Below are positions 17,482 through 25,295 of a stretch of 64,000 bases of DNA, piece after piece (positions within the stretch are counted from its first letter, which is position 1; each line of letters starts with the position of its first letter). A program made the translations under genes and the position numbers. Under the pieces are notes generated by a model that was not told the origin of the DNA, ran no database searches, and was given only the letters and a program-made list of their open reading frames with translations. The stretch is from CANHBY01 sp046342195 (GTDB taxonomy: Bacteria; Pseudomonadota; Gammaproteobacteria; Burkholderiales; Burkholderiaceae_C): positions 1 to 64,000 of the forward strand of contig JBKDQE010000035.1 of NCBI GenBank assembly GCA_046342195.1, read 5' to 3'.

Positions 17482-18135
17482 ATGACGGTTTATCAGATCC
17501 ATACGCCCAATGTTCAACAAACCAGAGGGCGGCTCAAAATGCTGTGGGTTTTGGCCTGCTGTGCTGCGCCTGTGCTGGCTTCATACATCACTTATTTTTT
17601 CATCAAGCCACAGGGGCGAACCCACTATGCCGAACTGATTCACCCCCCGGTTCCCATGCCCCCAGCGATGACTCTAAAAACACTTTCTGGCGAAGTGGTA
17701 CCAGTCCACAGTCTTCAAGGCCAATGGATCATCGCTATTGTCGCCCATGGCGCTTGCGACGCGGTTTGTGAAAACAATCTCTTGATTCAGCGCCAACTCC
17801 GCGAAACTTTGGGCAAAGAAAAAGACCGGGTTGACAAAATCTGGTTCGTGACCGATGAAACCATCCCTTCGAAGGCCATCCTGCAATCCATTTTGTCAGG
17901 AGAGCCCACTCAGGTGCTTCAAGTCTCGCGTGCCGAGTTGTCTCAGTGGCTCAAGCCGGCTGGCGCCACCATGCTTGAGCACCACCTCTTTGTGATTGAT
18001 CCTCATGCTCAGTGGATGATGCGCACGCCGCCACAGGCGACACCCAGCCCCGACTGGGCCTCCCTGAGTCGGTTCAAAAAAGACATTGAGCGGCTCTTGC
18101 GAGCCTCCGCCTCATGGGATCGTCCAGGCCGTTGA
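17482..18135 (+). CDS. SCO-like membrane-anchored thioredoxin-fold protein
   Basis: A 217-residue protein with one N-terminal membrane helix (about 23-43) and a periplasmic thioredoxin-like domain. It has CDAVC, a CxxxC motif like the copper-binding site of SCO proteins, and a late EHHLFVIDPHAQWMMR that resembles the region of the SCO copper-ligand His. It lies between SURF1 and ctaA in many Betaproteobacteria. A role in CuA assembly is likely but is inference. ATG 17482 is chosen; the frame is open further upstream over the end of SURF1. Confidence 0.75.
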   Translation: MTVYQIHTPNVQQTRGRLKMLWVLACCAAPVLASYITYFFIKPQGRTHYAELIHPPVPMPPAMTLKTLSGEVVPVHSLQGQWIIAIVAHGACDAVCENNLLIQRQLRETLGKEKDRVDKIWFVTDETIPSKAILQSILSGEPTQVLQVSRAELSQWLKPAGATMLEHHLFVIDPHAQWMMRTPPQATPSPDWASLSRFKKDIERLLRASASWDRPGR

Positions 18136-18260
18136 CACTGTGTACTGGGTATCATGTTTAAAACTGACCCCAAGCCACCCTGACCAAGAAGCTTGGCATC
18201 ATTTCTCTGTCTCTCATTCTCAAGGCTGTCCAGCACCGGACGCAGAAGTTAAATTCAAGC

Positions 18261-19364
18261 ATGGATGCGCCACTTTACGATTTTTCCCCTATTGCTCGCT
18301 TGCTCTTGATGGCCATCCTGATGGCCACAGCGCCCTTGGCCTGGGTTTGGCTCAAAAACAAAAATAAGCCGCCACTTCATCGTTTGAGGGCGCTGACACT
18401 CTTGACCCTGTTTTTCACCTTTGATTTGCTAGGGTTTGGGGCCTTCACCCGCTTGACCCATTCTGGCCTGGGCTGTCCTGACTGGCCGGGTTGCTATGGC
18501 AGTGCCAGCCCCATCGGGGCTCGTGATGAAATTCATGCCGCGCAATCTGTGCAGCCACATGGCCCTGTCACTCATTCCAAAGCATGGATTGAAATGATTC
18601 ATCGCTACCTCGCCGCCATGGTGGGGGTGTTGATTACCGTCTTGGCCATTTCAAACGGCATTCAAGCCCGCCGGGGAACGGTATTGATCTCTCCATGGTG
18701 GTCCTACCTTACTTTGATCGCGGTATGCGTTCAGGGGGCCTTTGGAGCCTTGACTGTGACGCTCAAGCTTTACCCTGCGATCGTCACACTTCATCTCTTG
18801 GGCGGAATAGGCTTGCTTATGTTGTTGGTTGTTCAGGCCGAAGCTTATGGGAGGCATGTCTTGCCGCTGACTCCAACACTGCGGATGGCTGTCATCGGCC
18901 TGGCCATCCTCAGCCTGATTCAGATTACCTTGGGAGCCTGGGTCAGCACCAACTATGCCGTCTTGGCCTGCACTGAATTCCCGACCTGCCAAGGTGAATG
19001 GTGGCCCGCCATGGATTTCAACCAAGGCTTCTCAATATTCAGGCATTTGGGGCAAACGGCCGATGGTGGTTTTTTGCCTTTGCCCGCCCTGACCGCCATT
19101 CACATGGTTCATCGCTGGGCTGCCGCGATTGTCTTGGGCGCTATGTTGTGGCTTGCATTCGCCTTGTGGCAACGCCGCGCCGAGCTGGGTGCGGGTTGGA
19201 GTTGGGCTTTGACAGGCTTGGCTGCATGGCAACTCCTGAGCGGCTTGAGCAACGTGGTGCTTGGCTGGCCCTTGCTGAGTGCCTTGGCCCATACACTTGG
19301 CGCCGCCACACTCATGTGTGTTTTGACCATGCTGGCCTGCCGCGCATTCAAAGGCTCACGCTGA
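18261..19364 (+). CDS. ctaA: Haem A synthase CtaA (COX15)
   Basis: A 367-residue multi-helix membrane protein. It oxidises the C8 methyl of haem O to give haem A. Family signatures are FGAFTRLTHSGLGCPDWPGC near residue 55-75, IEMIHRYLA and HMVHRWAA for haem-ligating His, and LGAWVSTNYAVLACTEFPTC. The Cys pairs in the two periplasmic loops are those of the family. It precedes ctaB and is probably cotranscribed with it. Confidence 0.94.
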   Translation: MDAPLYDFSPIARLLLMAILMATAPLAWVWLKNKNKPPLHRLRALTLLTLFFTFDLLGFGAFTRLTHSGLGCPDWPGCYGSASPIGARDEIHAAQSVQPHGPVTHSKAWIEMIHRYLAAMVGVLITVLAISNGIQARRGTVLISPWWSYLTLIAVCVQGAFGALTVTLKLYPAIVTLHLLGGIGLLMLLVVQAEAYGRHVLPLTPTLRMAVIGLAILSLIQITLGAWVSTNYAVLACTEFPTCQGEWWPAMDFNQGFSIFRHLGQTADGGFLPLPALTAIHMVHRWAAAIVLGAMLWLAFALWQRRAELGAGWSWALTGLAAWQLLSGLSNVVLGWPLLSALAHTLGAATLMCVLTMLACRAFKGSR

Positions 19365-19473
19365 AGCACCGCCTGAATATTTTTTGCCAAACAGATCAAA
19401 AAAGCATGCATCTCCACCCATCCCCGTCTTTTACGTTTTGAAAACAGCTTCTGCCCCTACAATCATCATCCTC

Positions 19474-20379
19474 ATGGCTGAAGTTCTACCCACCCTCACC
19501 ACCTCCCCTGAGCGCTCGCGGCTCCGGCAGTTTTATGTGCTGACCAAGCCGCGTGTGGTGCAGCTCATTGTCTTTTGCGCACTGATCGGCATGTTGTTGG
19601 CTTACCCGGCCTGGCCCGATTGGGGGCGGGTGGCATGTGCCACACTCGGCATTTGGTTGGTGGCCGCTTCAGCCGCTGCATTCAATTGTTTGGTAGAGCA
19701 AAAAATCGATGCCCAAATGGCACGAACTTCCTGGCGGCCCACCGCCAATGGTGACCTGACCCCTCAGCAAGCCCTGATTTTTTCTGCGGCACTTTGCGCG
19801 ATTGGTTGTGCTGTGCTGCTGGTGTACGTCAATGCACTGACCATGTGGCTCACTTTGGGCACCTTCGTGGGCTATGCCATCGTTTATACCTTGGTACTCA
19901 AACCTTCCACACCACAAAATATTGTTATCGGGGGGGCCTCCGGTGCCATGCCCCCGGTGCTGGGCTGGGCTGCCGCTCGGGGTGAGGTCGGCCCTGAGTC
20001 TTTGATCATGTGCCTGATTATTTTCCTCTGGACCCCACCCCACTTCTGGGCCTTGGCCCTCTACCGTATTGAAGACTATCGACGATCTGGTCTCCCTATG
20101 CTGCCAGTCACGCATGGTTCTGAATATACCCGTTTGCATATTTTTCTCTATACCCTGATTCTTTTTGCTTCGACCCTGTTGCCGTTTCTTGTAGGCATGA
20201 GCGGCTGGATCTATCTTGTGGGTGCCATTGGATTGGGCTTGGGCTTTATATCTTACGCATGGCGATTGATGCGCCAATATTCAGAGGGCCTCGCTCGCGC
20301 CACCTTCCGTTTTTCAATTTGGCACCTCTCCTTGCTGTTTGGGCTGATGATGCTCGATCACTATATTCTTTTGCGATGA
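19474..20379 (+). CDS. ctaB: Protohaem IX farnesyltransferase CtaB (haem O synthase)
   Basis: A 301-residue UbiA-family prenyltransferase with about nine membrane helices. It farnesylates haem B to give haem O, the substrate of CtaA. The prenyl-diphosphate motif reads NCLVEQKIDAQMARTSWRP, and the second Asp-rich loop is RIEDYRRSGLPMLP. ATG 19474 is used, though the frame opens earlier without a good start. It overlaps the SCO gene by ATGA. Confidence 0.94.
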   Translation: MAEVLPTLTTSPERSRLRQFYVLTKPRVVQLIVFCALIGMLLAYPAWPDWGRVACATLGIWLVAASAAAFNCLVEQKIDAQMARTSWRPTANGDLTPQQALIFSAALCAIGCAVLLVYVNALTMWLTLGTFVGYAIVYTLVLKPSTPQNIVIGGASGAMPPVLGWAAARGEVGPESLIMCLIIFLWTPPHFWALALYRIEDYRRSGLPMLPVTHGSEYTRLHIFLYTLILFASTLLPFLVGMSGWIYLVGAIGLGLGFISYAWRLMRQYSEGLARATFRFSIWHLSLLFGLMMLDHYILLR

Positions 20380-21014
20380 ACTTTCAAACCTGTCAACTTT
20401 GCTTTCGTGCCGGTTTTGCAAATAGGCTACTGATGGCTTTGGCCCTGATTGGATTGCTCGGCTGCGAGCCGAAGCCGCAAGCCCCCCTGACCGCCTTCAA
20501 AAGCACCGACATCACCGGCATTCCCTACGCCCAAACATTCAGCCTGACCGACACCACAGGTCAAAAGCGCAGCTTGGCAGAATTCAAGGGCAAAGTCGTT
20601 GTGGTCTTTTTTGGCTTTACCCAGTGCCCAGACGTCTGTCCGACCACGCTCGCTGAACTCGTTGAAGTCAAAAAAGCCTTGGGCCCGGATGGCAATCGTT
20701 TACAAGCCATTTTTATTACCATTGACCCTGAACGCGACACCCCGGAAGTTCTCCAAACATATGTCACCAGTTTTGACCCCACATTCATGGCCCTGAGGGG
20801 CTCTCCAGAAGAAACTACCGCCGTGGCCAAAGAATTCAAGGTTTATTTTGCCAAAGTGCCCGGCAAAACCCCCGAAAGCTACACGATGGACCACTCTTCG
20901 GCCTCTTATGTGTTTGACACCGAAGGCCACCCCCGCTTGCTGGTTCGAAATGGCAACGGGGTGGTGGCTTGGTTGTCTGATATTCAAGCCCTTCTAGGCA
21001 AGCCGTCGCATTAA
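20376..21014 (+). CDS. SCO1/SenC family copper chaperone lipoprotein
   Basis: A 212-residue thioredoxin-fold protein that delivers copper to the CuA site of subunit II. The CxxxC motif is in FGFTQCPDVCPTT and the ligand His in YTMDHSSASYV. An N-terminal hydrophobic stretch ends in LLGCEP, a probable lipobox, so it is likely a periplasmic lipoprotein. The start overlaps the ctaB stop (ATGA). It ends the oxidase biogenesis run. Confidence 0.92.
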   Translation: MNFQTCQLCFRAGFANRLLMALALIGLLGCEPKPQAPLTAFKSTDITGIPYAQTFSLTDTTGQKRSLAEFKGKVVVVFFGFTQCPDVCPTTLAELVEVKKALGPDGNRLQAIFITIDPERDTPEVLQTYVTSFDPTFMALRGSPEETTAVAKEFKVYFAKVPGKTPESYTMDHSSASYVFDTEGHPRLLVRNGNGVVAWLSDIQALLGKPSH

Positions 21015-21019
21015 GATAA

Positions 21020-21046
21020 AGCCCTCCCAGCTCCCCCTGAAGGGCT
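21020..21046. terminator. Hairpin between convergent SCO gene and rpoH
   Basis: A short stem AGCCCT / AGGGCT with a long C-rich loop lies in the 44 bases between two convergent genes. On the minus strand it is followed by TTTAT. It may be a weak bidirectional terminator. Confidence 0.35.
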
Positions 21047-21058
21047 GGCTGACTGGGT

Positions 21059-21985
21059 TCAGCTGAGTGCTTGACGCATCTTTTTCATGGCAGCCACCTC
21101 GATTTGACGAATTCTCTCGGCGCTCACTCCATACTCAGCAGCCAAGTCATGCAGGGTCATGCCGCCTGAATTGTCATCATTAACCTGCAGCCAGCGTTGC
21201 TCCACAATCCGGCGGCTTCGATCATCGAGGGTGGCAAGAGCCTTGGAGATTCCATCGCTGGCGAGCCAGTCTCGATGATGAGATTCTAAAATTCTTGAAG
21301 GCTCGCTGTGCTCATCCGCCAAATAAGCAATCGGGCCGAAGGTCTCTTCACCATCCTCACCCTGCGGCTCCAGGGACATGTCAGCACCCGACATGCGAAT
21401 TTCCATTTCATGGACATCTTCGGGTTTGACATGGAGCTCTCGTGCCATGGAATTCACTTCATCTTCAGTGAGTGTGCCTTGTTGTGCCCCCTCATGATGG
21501 GCATCTTTCAGGCTTTGCTTCATTGAGCGCAAATTAAAGAAAAGCTTGCGTTGTGCCTTGGTGGTGGCCACCTTGACCATTCGCCAGTTCTTCAAAATAT
21601 ATTCATGGATTTCAGCCTTGATCCAGTGAATGGCATAGCTGACCAAGCGCACGCCTTGATCAGGATCAAAGCGTTTGACCGCTTTCATCAAGCCCACATT
21701 GCCTTCCTGAATCAAATCAGCGTGAGGCAGTCCGTAACCCATATACTGGCGGGCGATCGAGATCACCAAACGCAAATGAGAAAGAACCAACTGCCCGGCA
21801 GCTTTGAGATCTTCGTGGTCACGCCACTGACGCGCCAAGCGCAATTCTTCATCGGCTGACAAAATTGGCAACCGATTTGCGGCAGAGATATAGGCCTCCA
21901 AATTCCCCAAAGCAGGAACCAAAGACCAAGGGTCTGTGCGGCTCAACGCCAATGCACGAGGGAGTGATCCGGGTGATGATGACAT
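21059..21985 (-). CDS. rpoH: RNA polymerase heat-shock sigma factor RpoH (sigma-32)
   Basis: A 308-residue sigma-70 family factor that directs RNA polymerase to heat-shock promoters. Region 2 shows DLIQEGNVGLMKAVKRFDP and RLVSYAIHWIKAEIHEYIL. The RpoH box QRKLFFNLR is intact and marks this as RpoH rather than RpoD or RpoS. Region 4 ends with LAAEYGVSAERIRQIEVAAMKKM. The ATG at 21985 follows AGGAGG; longer in-frame starts exist but would run through the operator. A CIRCE-like inverted repeat lies 26 bases upstream, suggesting HrcA control. Confidence 0.95.
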   Translation of the reverse strand: MSSSPGSLPRALALSRTDPWSLVPALGNLEAYISAANRLPILSADEELRLARQWRDHEDLKAAGQLVLSHLRLVISIARQYMGYGLPHADLIQEGNVGLMKAVKRFDPDQGVRLVSYAIHWIKAEIHEYILKNWRMVKVATTKAQRKLFFNLRSMKQSLKDAHHEGAQQGTLTEDEVNSMARELHVKPEDVHEMEIRMSGADMSLEPQGEDGEETFGPIAYLADEHSEPSRILESHHRDWLASDGISKALATLDDRSRRIVEQRWLQVNDDNSGGMTLHDLAAEYGVSAERIRQIEVAAMKKMRQALS

Positions 21986-22010
21986 GAATAAAGAACCTCC
22001 TGGTAAAATA

Positions 22011-22037
22011 TTAGCACTCAAAAGAAGAGAGTGCCAG
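22011..22037. promoter_or_regulatory. CIRCE-like operator (HrcA site) upstream of rpoH
   Basis: TTAGCACTC, nine bases, then GAGTGCCAG. The CIRCE consensus bound by the heat-shock repressor HrcA is TTAGCACTC-N9-GAGTGCTAA, so the left arm is perfect and the right arm matches 7 of 9, with exact spacing. It is 26 bases before the rpoH start codon. Confidence 0.75.
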
Positions 22038-22054
22038 AAATTCCTGCTTGCTAT

Positions 22055-22064
22055 GGAACCTCTG
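22055..22064 (+). repeat. Interspersed GGAACCTCTG repeat, copy 2
   Basis: Ten-base copy of the repeat also at 8836, 48892 (inverted) and 63344, here between rpoH and rplM. Confidence 0.35.
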
Positions 22065-22281
22065 TAAAACCCCATCGTGGATGAGCGCGAATTTTGTTTG
22101 TCGGATATACTCAATGGCTTTTCGTCTTCAGCCTTGGGCGGAAAGTATCCACGCTTTTTCTTTTTTCGTGGCGCCCATTTCTTTGATCCTGCCTAAGAGC
22201 CCGCGTTCCATAAGCGGCGCCGACCGCAAGGGTCAATTAATCAGGGTTTATCATCAGGGTTTATTTTCATCAAACTTCATC

Positions 22282-22710
22282 ATGAAAACTTTCAGCGCCA
22301 AGCCGGCCGAAGTCACGCATGAGTGGTTTGTGGTTGACGCAACCGATAAGGTTCTCGGCAGGGTGGCCAGTGAAGTCGCCCTTCGTTTGCGCGGCAAGCA
22401 CAAGGCCATTTATACGCCCCACGTCGATACCGGTGATTATATTGTCGTCGTGAATGCCGACAAGCTTCGTGTCACCGGAAACAAACCTACCGACAAGCTC
22501 TACCACCGGCATAGCGGTTTTCCAGGCGGAATTCGCTCAATTAGTTTCCGTGATCTGCAAGCCAAGCATCCTGGCCGCGCCCTCGAAAAGGCTGTGAAGG
22601 GCATGCTGCCCAAAGGTCCTTTGGGTTATGCCATGATCAAGAAGCTCAAAGTTTACGCTGGCACTTCCCACCCCCATATGGCTCAGCAGCCCAAGGCCCT
22701 CGAGATCTGA
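22282..22710 (+). CDS. rplM: 50S ribosomal protein L13
   Basis: A 142-residue L13 of the usual length, starting MKTFSAKPAEVTHEWFVVDA. Conserved patches are LGRVASEVALRLRGKHKAIY, DYIVVVNADK, YHRHSGFPGG and MLPKGPLGYAMIKKLKVY. It is an early-assembly protein of the large subunit. The gene precedes rpsI by 13 bases, the standard pair. The upstream 240 bases, shared with rpoH on the other strand, contain no gene. Confidence 0.97.
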   Translation: MKTFSAKPAEVTHEWFVVDATDKVLGRVASEVALRLRGKHKAIYTPHVDTGDYIVVVNADKLRVTGNKPTDKLYHRHSGFPGGIRSISFRDLQAKHPGRALEKAVKGMLPKGPLGYAMIKKLKVYAGTSHPHMAQQPKALEI

Positions 22711-22723
22711 AGGAGCGACAACG

Positions 22724-23116
22724 ATGATTGGTAACTGGAACTACGGCACAGGCCGTCGCAAGTCTTCTGTGGCCCGTGTTTTTATCAAAAAAGGAACAGG
22801 GCAAATTTTGGTCAATGGCAGAGTGGTCGAAGAATACTTCGGCCGAAAAACCTCGATCATGGTGGTCAAGCAGCCTCTCGCCCTGACTGCGAATGATGCG
22901 GCCTTTGACATCAAGGTCAATGTTCATGGCGGTGGTGAGTCTGGGCAAGCTGGCGCTGTTCGCTTGGGCATCACACGTGCCTTGATCGATTATGACGCGG
23001 CCCTGAAACCAGAACTGAAGCGCGCAGGTTTTGTCACACGCGATGCTCGCGAAGTGGAGCGCAAAAAAGTCGGTTTGCATGGCGCCCGCCGTCGCAAACA
23101 GTTCAGCAAGCGCTGA
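22724..23116 (+). CDS. rpsI: 30S ribosomal protein S9
   Basis: A 130-residue S9 with GTGRRKSSVARVFIKKGTG at the start and the basic tail GARRRKQFSKR whose C-terminal Lys/Arg contacts P-site tRNA. AAGGAG lies upstream of the ATG. It is cotranscribed with rplM, and a terminator follows 24 bases later. Confidence 0.97.
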   Translation: MIGNWNYGTGRRKSSVARVFIKKGTGQILVNGRVVEEYFGRKTSIMVVKQPLALTANDAAFDIKVNVHGGGESGQAGAVRLGITRALIDYDAALKPELKRAGFVTRDAREVERKKVGLHGARRRKQFSKR

Positions 23117-23140
23117 TTCGGTCAAAACACGTCAAAATGG

Positions 23141-23168
23141 GGGCCGCTGTACTGCGGCCCTATTTTTT
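23141..23168 (+). terminator. Terminator of rplM-rpsI
   Basis: GGGCCGC / GCGGCCC stem with a 6-base loop followed by TATTTTTT. The T-tract almost touches the ribosome site of the next gene at 23170, so some read-through into the bactofilin gene is likely. Confidence 0.8.
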
Positions 23169-23178
23169 GGAGAAATGC

Positions 23179-23583
23179 GTGTTTGAAAGCAAGAAACAAC
23201 CCCCCTTGCACACCATGATTGGGGAGGGTGCGGTATTCCACGGTGAAATTCGCTTTCCTGGTGGAACCCTGGAAATTAATGGTGAAGTCAAGGGAGATAT
23301 CCTCGCTGCGGGCGAGCGCCCAAGCTTGGTTCATGTGGGTGAAAAATCAGTGGTGATGGGAAAAATCCATGCAACGCATATTGTTATTTATGGTCGAGTG
23401 GTCGGGCCTGTGCATGCTGATGGCCTCCTGGAGTTGAAATCCAAGGCTTCGATTGTGGGCTCTGTGCAGTACCATGCGCTTGAAATGCAGCAAGGTGCGA
23501 TCATTGAGGGTGAGTTGCAGCCTATTCATGCCCGGGCCGCAGAAGGCACCCCGCCGATCTCTGCATTGGCACCCTCGCATTGA
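23179..23583 (+). CDS. Bactofilin family polymer-forming protein
   Basis: A 134-residue bactofilin. The core (about 18-115) is a beta-helix of short repeats: GEIRFPGGTLEINGEVKGD, then VGEKSVVMGKI, HIVIYGRVVGPV and LKSKASIVGSV. Bactofilins self-assemble into filaments that scaffold cell-wall enzymes or polar structures. A GTG start at 23179 is chosen because GGAG is 6 bases upstream; the frame has no ATG near there. The anmK and M23 peptidase genes nearby also act on the cell wall. Confidence 0.85.
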   Translation: MFESKKQPPLHTMIGEGAVFHGEIRFPGGTLEINGEVKGDILAAGERPSLVHVGEKSVVMGKIHATHIVIYGRVVGPVHADGLLELKSKASIVGSVQYHALEMQQGAIIEGELQPIHARAAEGTPPISALAPSH

Positions 23584-23627
23584 GGCTCACATGACACTTT
23601 ACGTTCCTTATTTCCAGGAGTATTTCA

Positions 23628-24002
23628 ATGAACACCCATGCCGCCATTTCCGATAGCCTTTCCTCTGCCCCGCCTGTGCCTTTGATCTTCACTGACAGTG
23701 CTGCCGCCAAGGTCAAAGAACTGGTGGAAGAAGAAGGCAACCCCGAGTTGAAATTGCGAGTGTTTGTTCAAGGAGGCGGTTGCTCCGGGTTTCAGTATGG
23801 CTTCACTTTTGATGAAATCGCCAATGACGACGACACTCAAATGGAAAAAAATGGCGTCATTCTACTGATCGATGCCATGAGCCTGCAGTACTTAGTTGGC
23901 GCTGAAATTGACTACAAAGATGACCTTCAGGGGGCCCAATTTGTGATCAAAAACCCGAATGCCACCACCACCTGTGGTTGTGGGTCGAGCTTTTCTGTTT
24001 GA
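23628..24002 (+). CDS. erpA: Iron-sulphur cluster insertion protein ErpA
   Basis: A 124-residue A-type carrier. The three conserved cysteines are in QGGGCSGFQYGF and CGCGSSF near the C-terminus. The acidic DEIANDDDTQ loop is typical of ErpA. It transfers Fe-S clusters to apo-proteins in the cytoplasm. The short N-terminal extension (about 18 residues) is common in Burkholderiales. AGGAG precedes the ATG at 23628. Confidence 0.93.
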   Translation: MNTHAAISDSLSSAPPVPLIFTDSAAAKVKELVEEEGNPELKLRVFVQGGGCSGFQYGFTFDEIANDDDTQMEKNGVILLIDAMSLQYLVGAEIDYKDDLQGAQFVIKNPNATTTCGCGSSFSV

Positions 24003-24061
24003 ACCTTGAGGTGAGCCGGGGCTTCAGGGAATTCATGGATCAGCGCGGCGTTGCACGTCTC

Positions 24062-24083
24062 GCCAAGGCGAATAAGCCTTGGC
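24062..24083. repeat. Hairpin GCCAAGGC / GCCTTGGC in a dispersed element
   Basis: A perfect 8-bp stem with loop GAATAA downstream of erpA. An almost identical hairpin (CCCAAGGC GATAAA GCCTTGGG) lies at 41146-41167; both have a GGGCCTGTTAA block nearby. It may act as an erpA terminator, but no T-tract follows. Confidence 0.45.
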
Positions 24084-24128
24084 AGCGCCGCGCGCCTTGC
24101 CCTACGCCCCAATGATTGCGTTCGCACT

Positions 24129-24154
24129 GGCATCTTGAGTGTTAACAGGCCCTA
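24129..24154 (-). repeat. Interspersed TAGGGCCTGTTAACACT repeat, copy 1
   Basis: Read on the minus strand, this matches 50625-50650 in 25 of 26 positions (TAGGGCCTGTTAACACT, one mismatch, AAGATGCC). A 12-base core is also at 41120-41131. It is probably the terminal part of a mobile element that no longer has a transposase here. Confidence 0.5.
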
Positions 24155-25267
24155 GCCAGCGGGGTAAATGGCCCCCAGAATACGTGGCCCTTTGGCACCA
24201 GTGACCGAGCTGAGATTGCCCGCTTCTCTTGAAAGACAGGCCTTGGCCAGCCAGGCAAATGCAATACTTTCCACCTGATCGGGGGGCAAACCTCGTACTG
24301 CGGTGCTACGCACGGGTTTTTTCAACTTTCTGGAGAGCCTTGCCATCAGATCCAAATTAAAGGCCCCGCCTCCACAGACCAGTACCTCCGCGTCGGGGGT
24401 CGATTGGCCATCAATGGCCTCGGCACAACATGATGCTGTCAGCTCAGCCAGCGTGGCTTGAATATCTTCTGGGCGATGATGAGCAAAGCCTTCGAGTTTT
24501 GAGCTAAGCCAAGAAGGATGAAAGAGATCGCGGCCAGTACTTTTGGGTGGCAAAAGATTGAAGTAAGGCTCAGAGAGCATGTTTTCCAGCAAGGGTTCAA
24601 TCACGAAGCCAGAAGCCGCCCAAGATCCATCAGGGTCGAACCTGCCTTTTTGGTGAGAAGAAAACCAGTGATCCAATAAAACATTCCCAGGCCCGCAGTC
24701 AAAGCCGGTCGTGTGGCCATTGGGTGCGATTGTGGTCAAGTTGCTCATTCCGCCCAGGTTCAAAACACAAACTGCGGTGTTGTTCTGCCCAAATACAGTG
24801 CGATGAAAAGCGGGGACGAGCGGCGCGCCTTGCCCCCCGGCGGCCACGTCCCGGGTGCGAAAATCTGCAACCACATCAATACCGCAAAGTTCAGCCAAAA
24901 GCGCGGCATTGTTCAGCTGGATGGTATACCCCAGCCCATCAAATTCGTTTGGCCGATGCCTCACGGTTTGCCCGTGGCAACCGATGGCATGAACCTGCTG
25001 AGCACTGATAGGTGCGGCTGAGTCAAGCAGCCCCTGAACAACTTCGGCATAGTTGAATGCCAAGGCATTCGCCGCCAAGGCGCTGCGGTGTAATTCATCG
25101 TCCGATCGTTGATTCAGTACGAAGAGAGTCTCCCGGAGCTCGCTACTGAAAGGTCGATGAATATGCGACAACACCGAGAGCCCGGCACCATCCGTGAATT
25201 CAACAAGAACGCCATCCGTTCCATCGAGGGATGTACCTGACATCAGGCCAATGAAATATCGTTTCAA
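24152..25267 (-). CDS. anmK: Anhydro-N-acetylmuramic acid kinase
   Basis: A 371-residue sugar kinase of the ASKHA fold. It hydrolyses and phosphorylates 1,6-anhydro-MurNAc from recycled murein to give MurNAc-6-phosphate. Motifs: GLMSGTSLDGTDGVLVEF at the start, AIGCHGQTVRHRP, VADFRTRDVAAGGQGAPLVP, NLGGMSNLT, and VCGGGAFN near the C-terminus. It lies 28 bases downstream of the M23 peptidase gene on the same strand, a sensible murein-recycling pair. Confidence 0.94.
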   Translation of the reverse strand: MKRYFIGLMSGTSLDGTDGVLVEFTDGAGLSVLSHIHRPFSSELRETLFVLNQRSDDELHRSALAANALAFNYAEVVQGLLDSAAPISAQQVHAIGCHGQTVRHRPNEFDGLGYTIQLNNAALLAELCGIDVVADFRTRDVAAGGQGAPLVPAFHRTVFGQNNTAVCVLNLGGMSNLTTIAPNGHTTGFDCGPGNVLLDHWFSSHQKGRFDPDGSWAASGFVIEPLLENMLSEPYFNLLPPKSTGRDLFHPSWLSSKLEGFAHHRPEDIQATLAELTASCCAEAIDGQSTPDAEVLVCGGGAFNLDLMARLSRKLKKPVRSTAVRGLPPDQVESIAFAWLAKACLSREAGNLSSVTGAKGPRILGAIYPAG

Positions 25268-25295
25268 AATAGCCTAGAAAAAGAAAAACCAAGGA

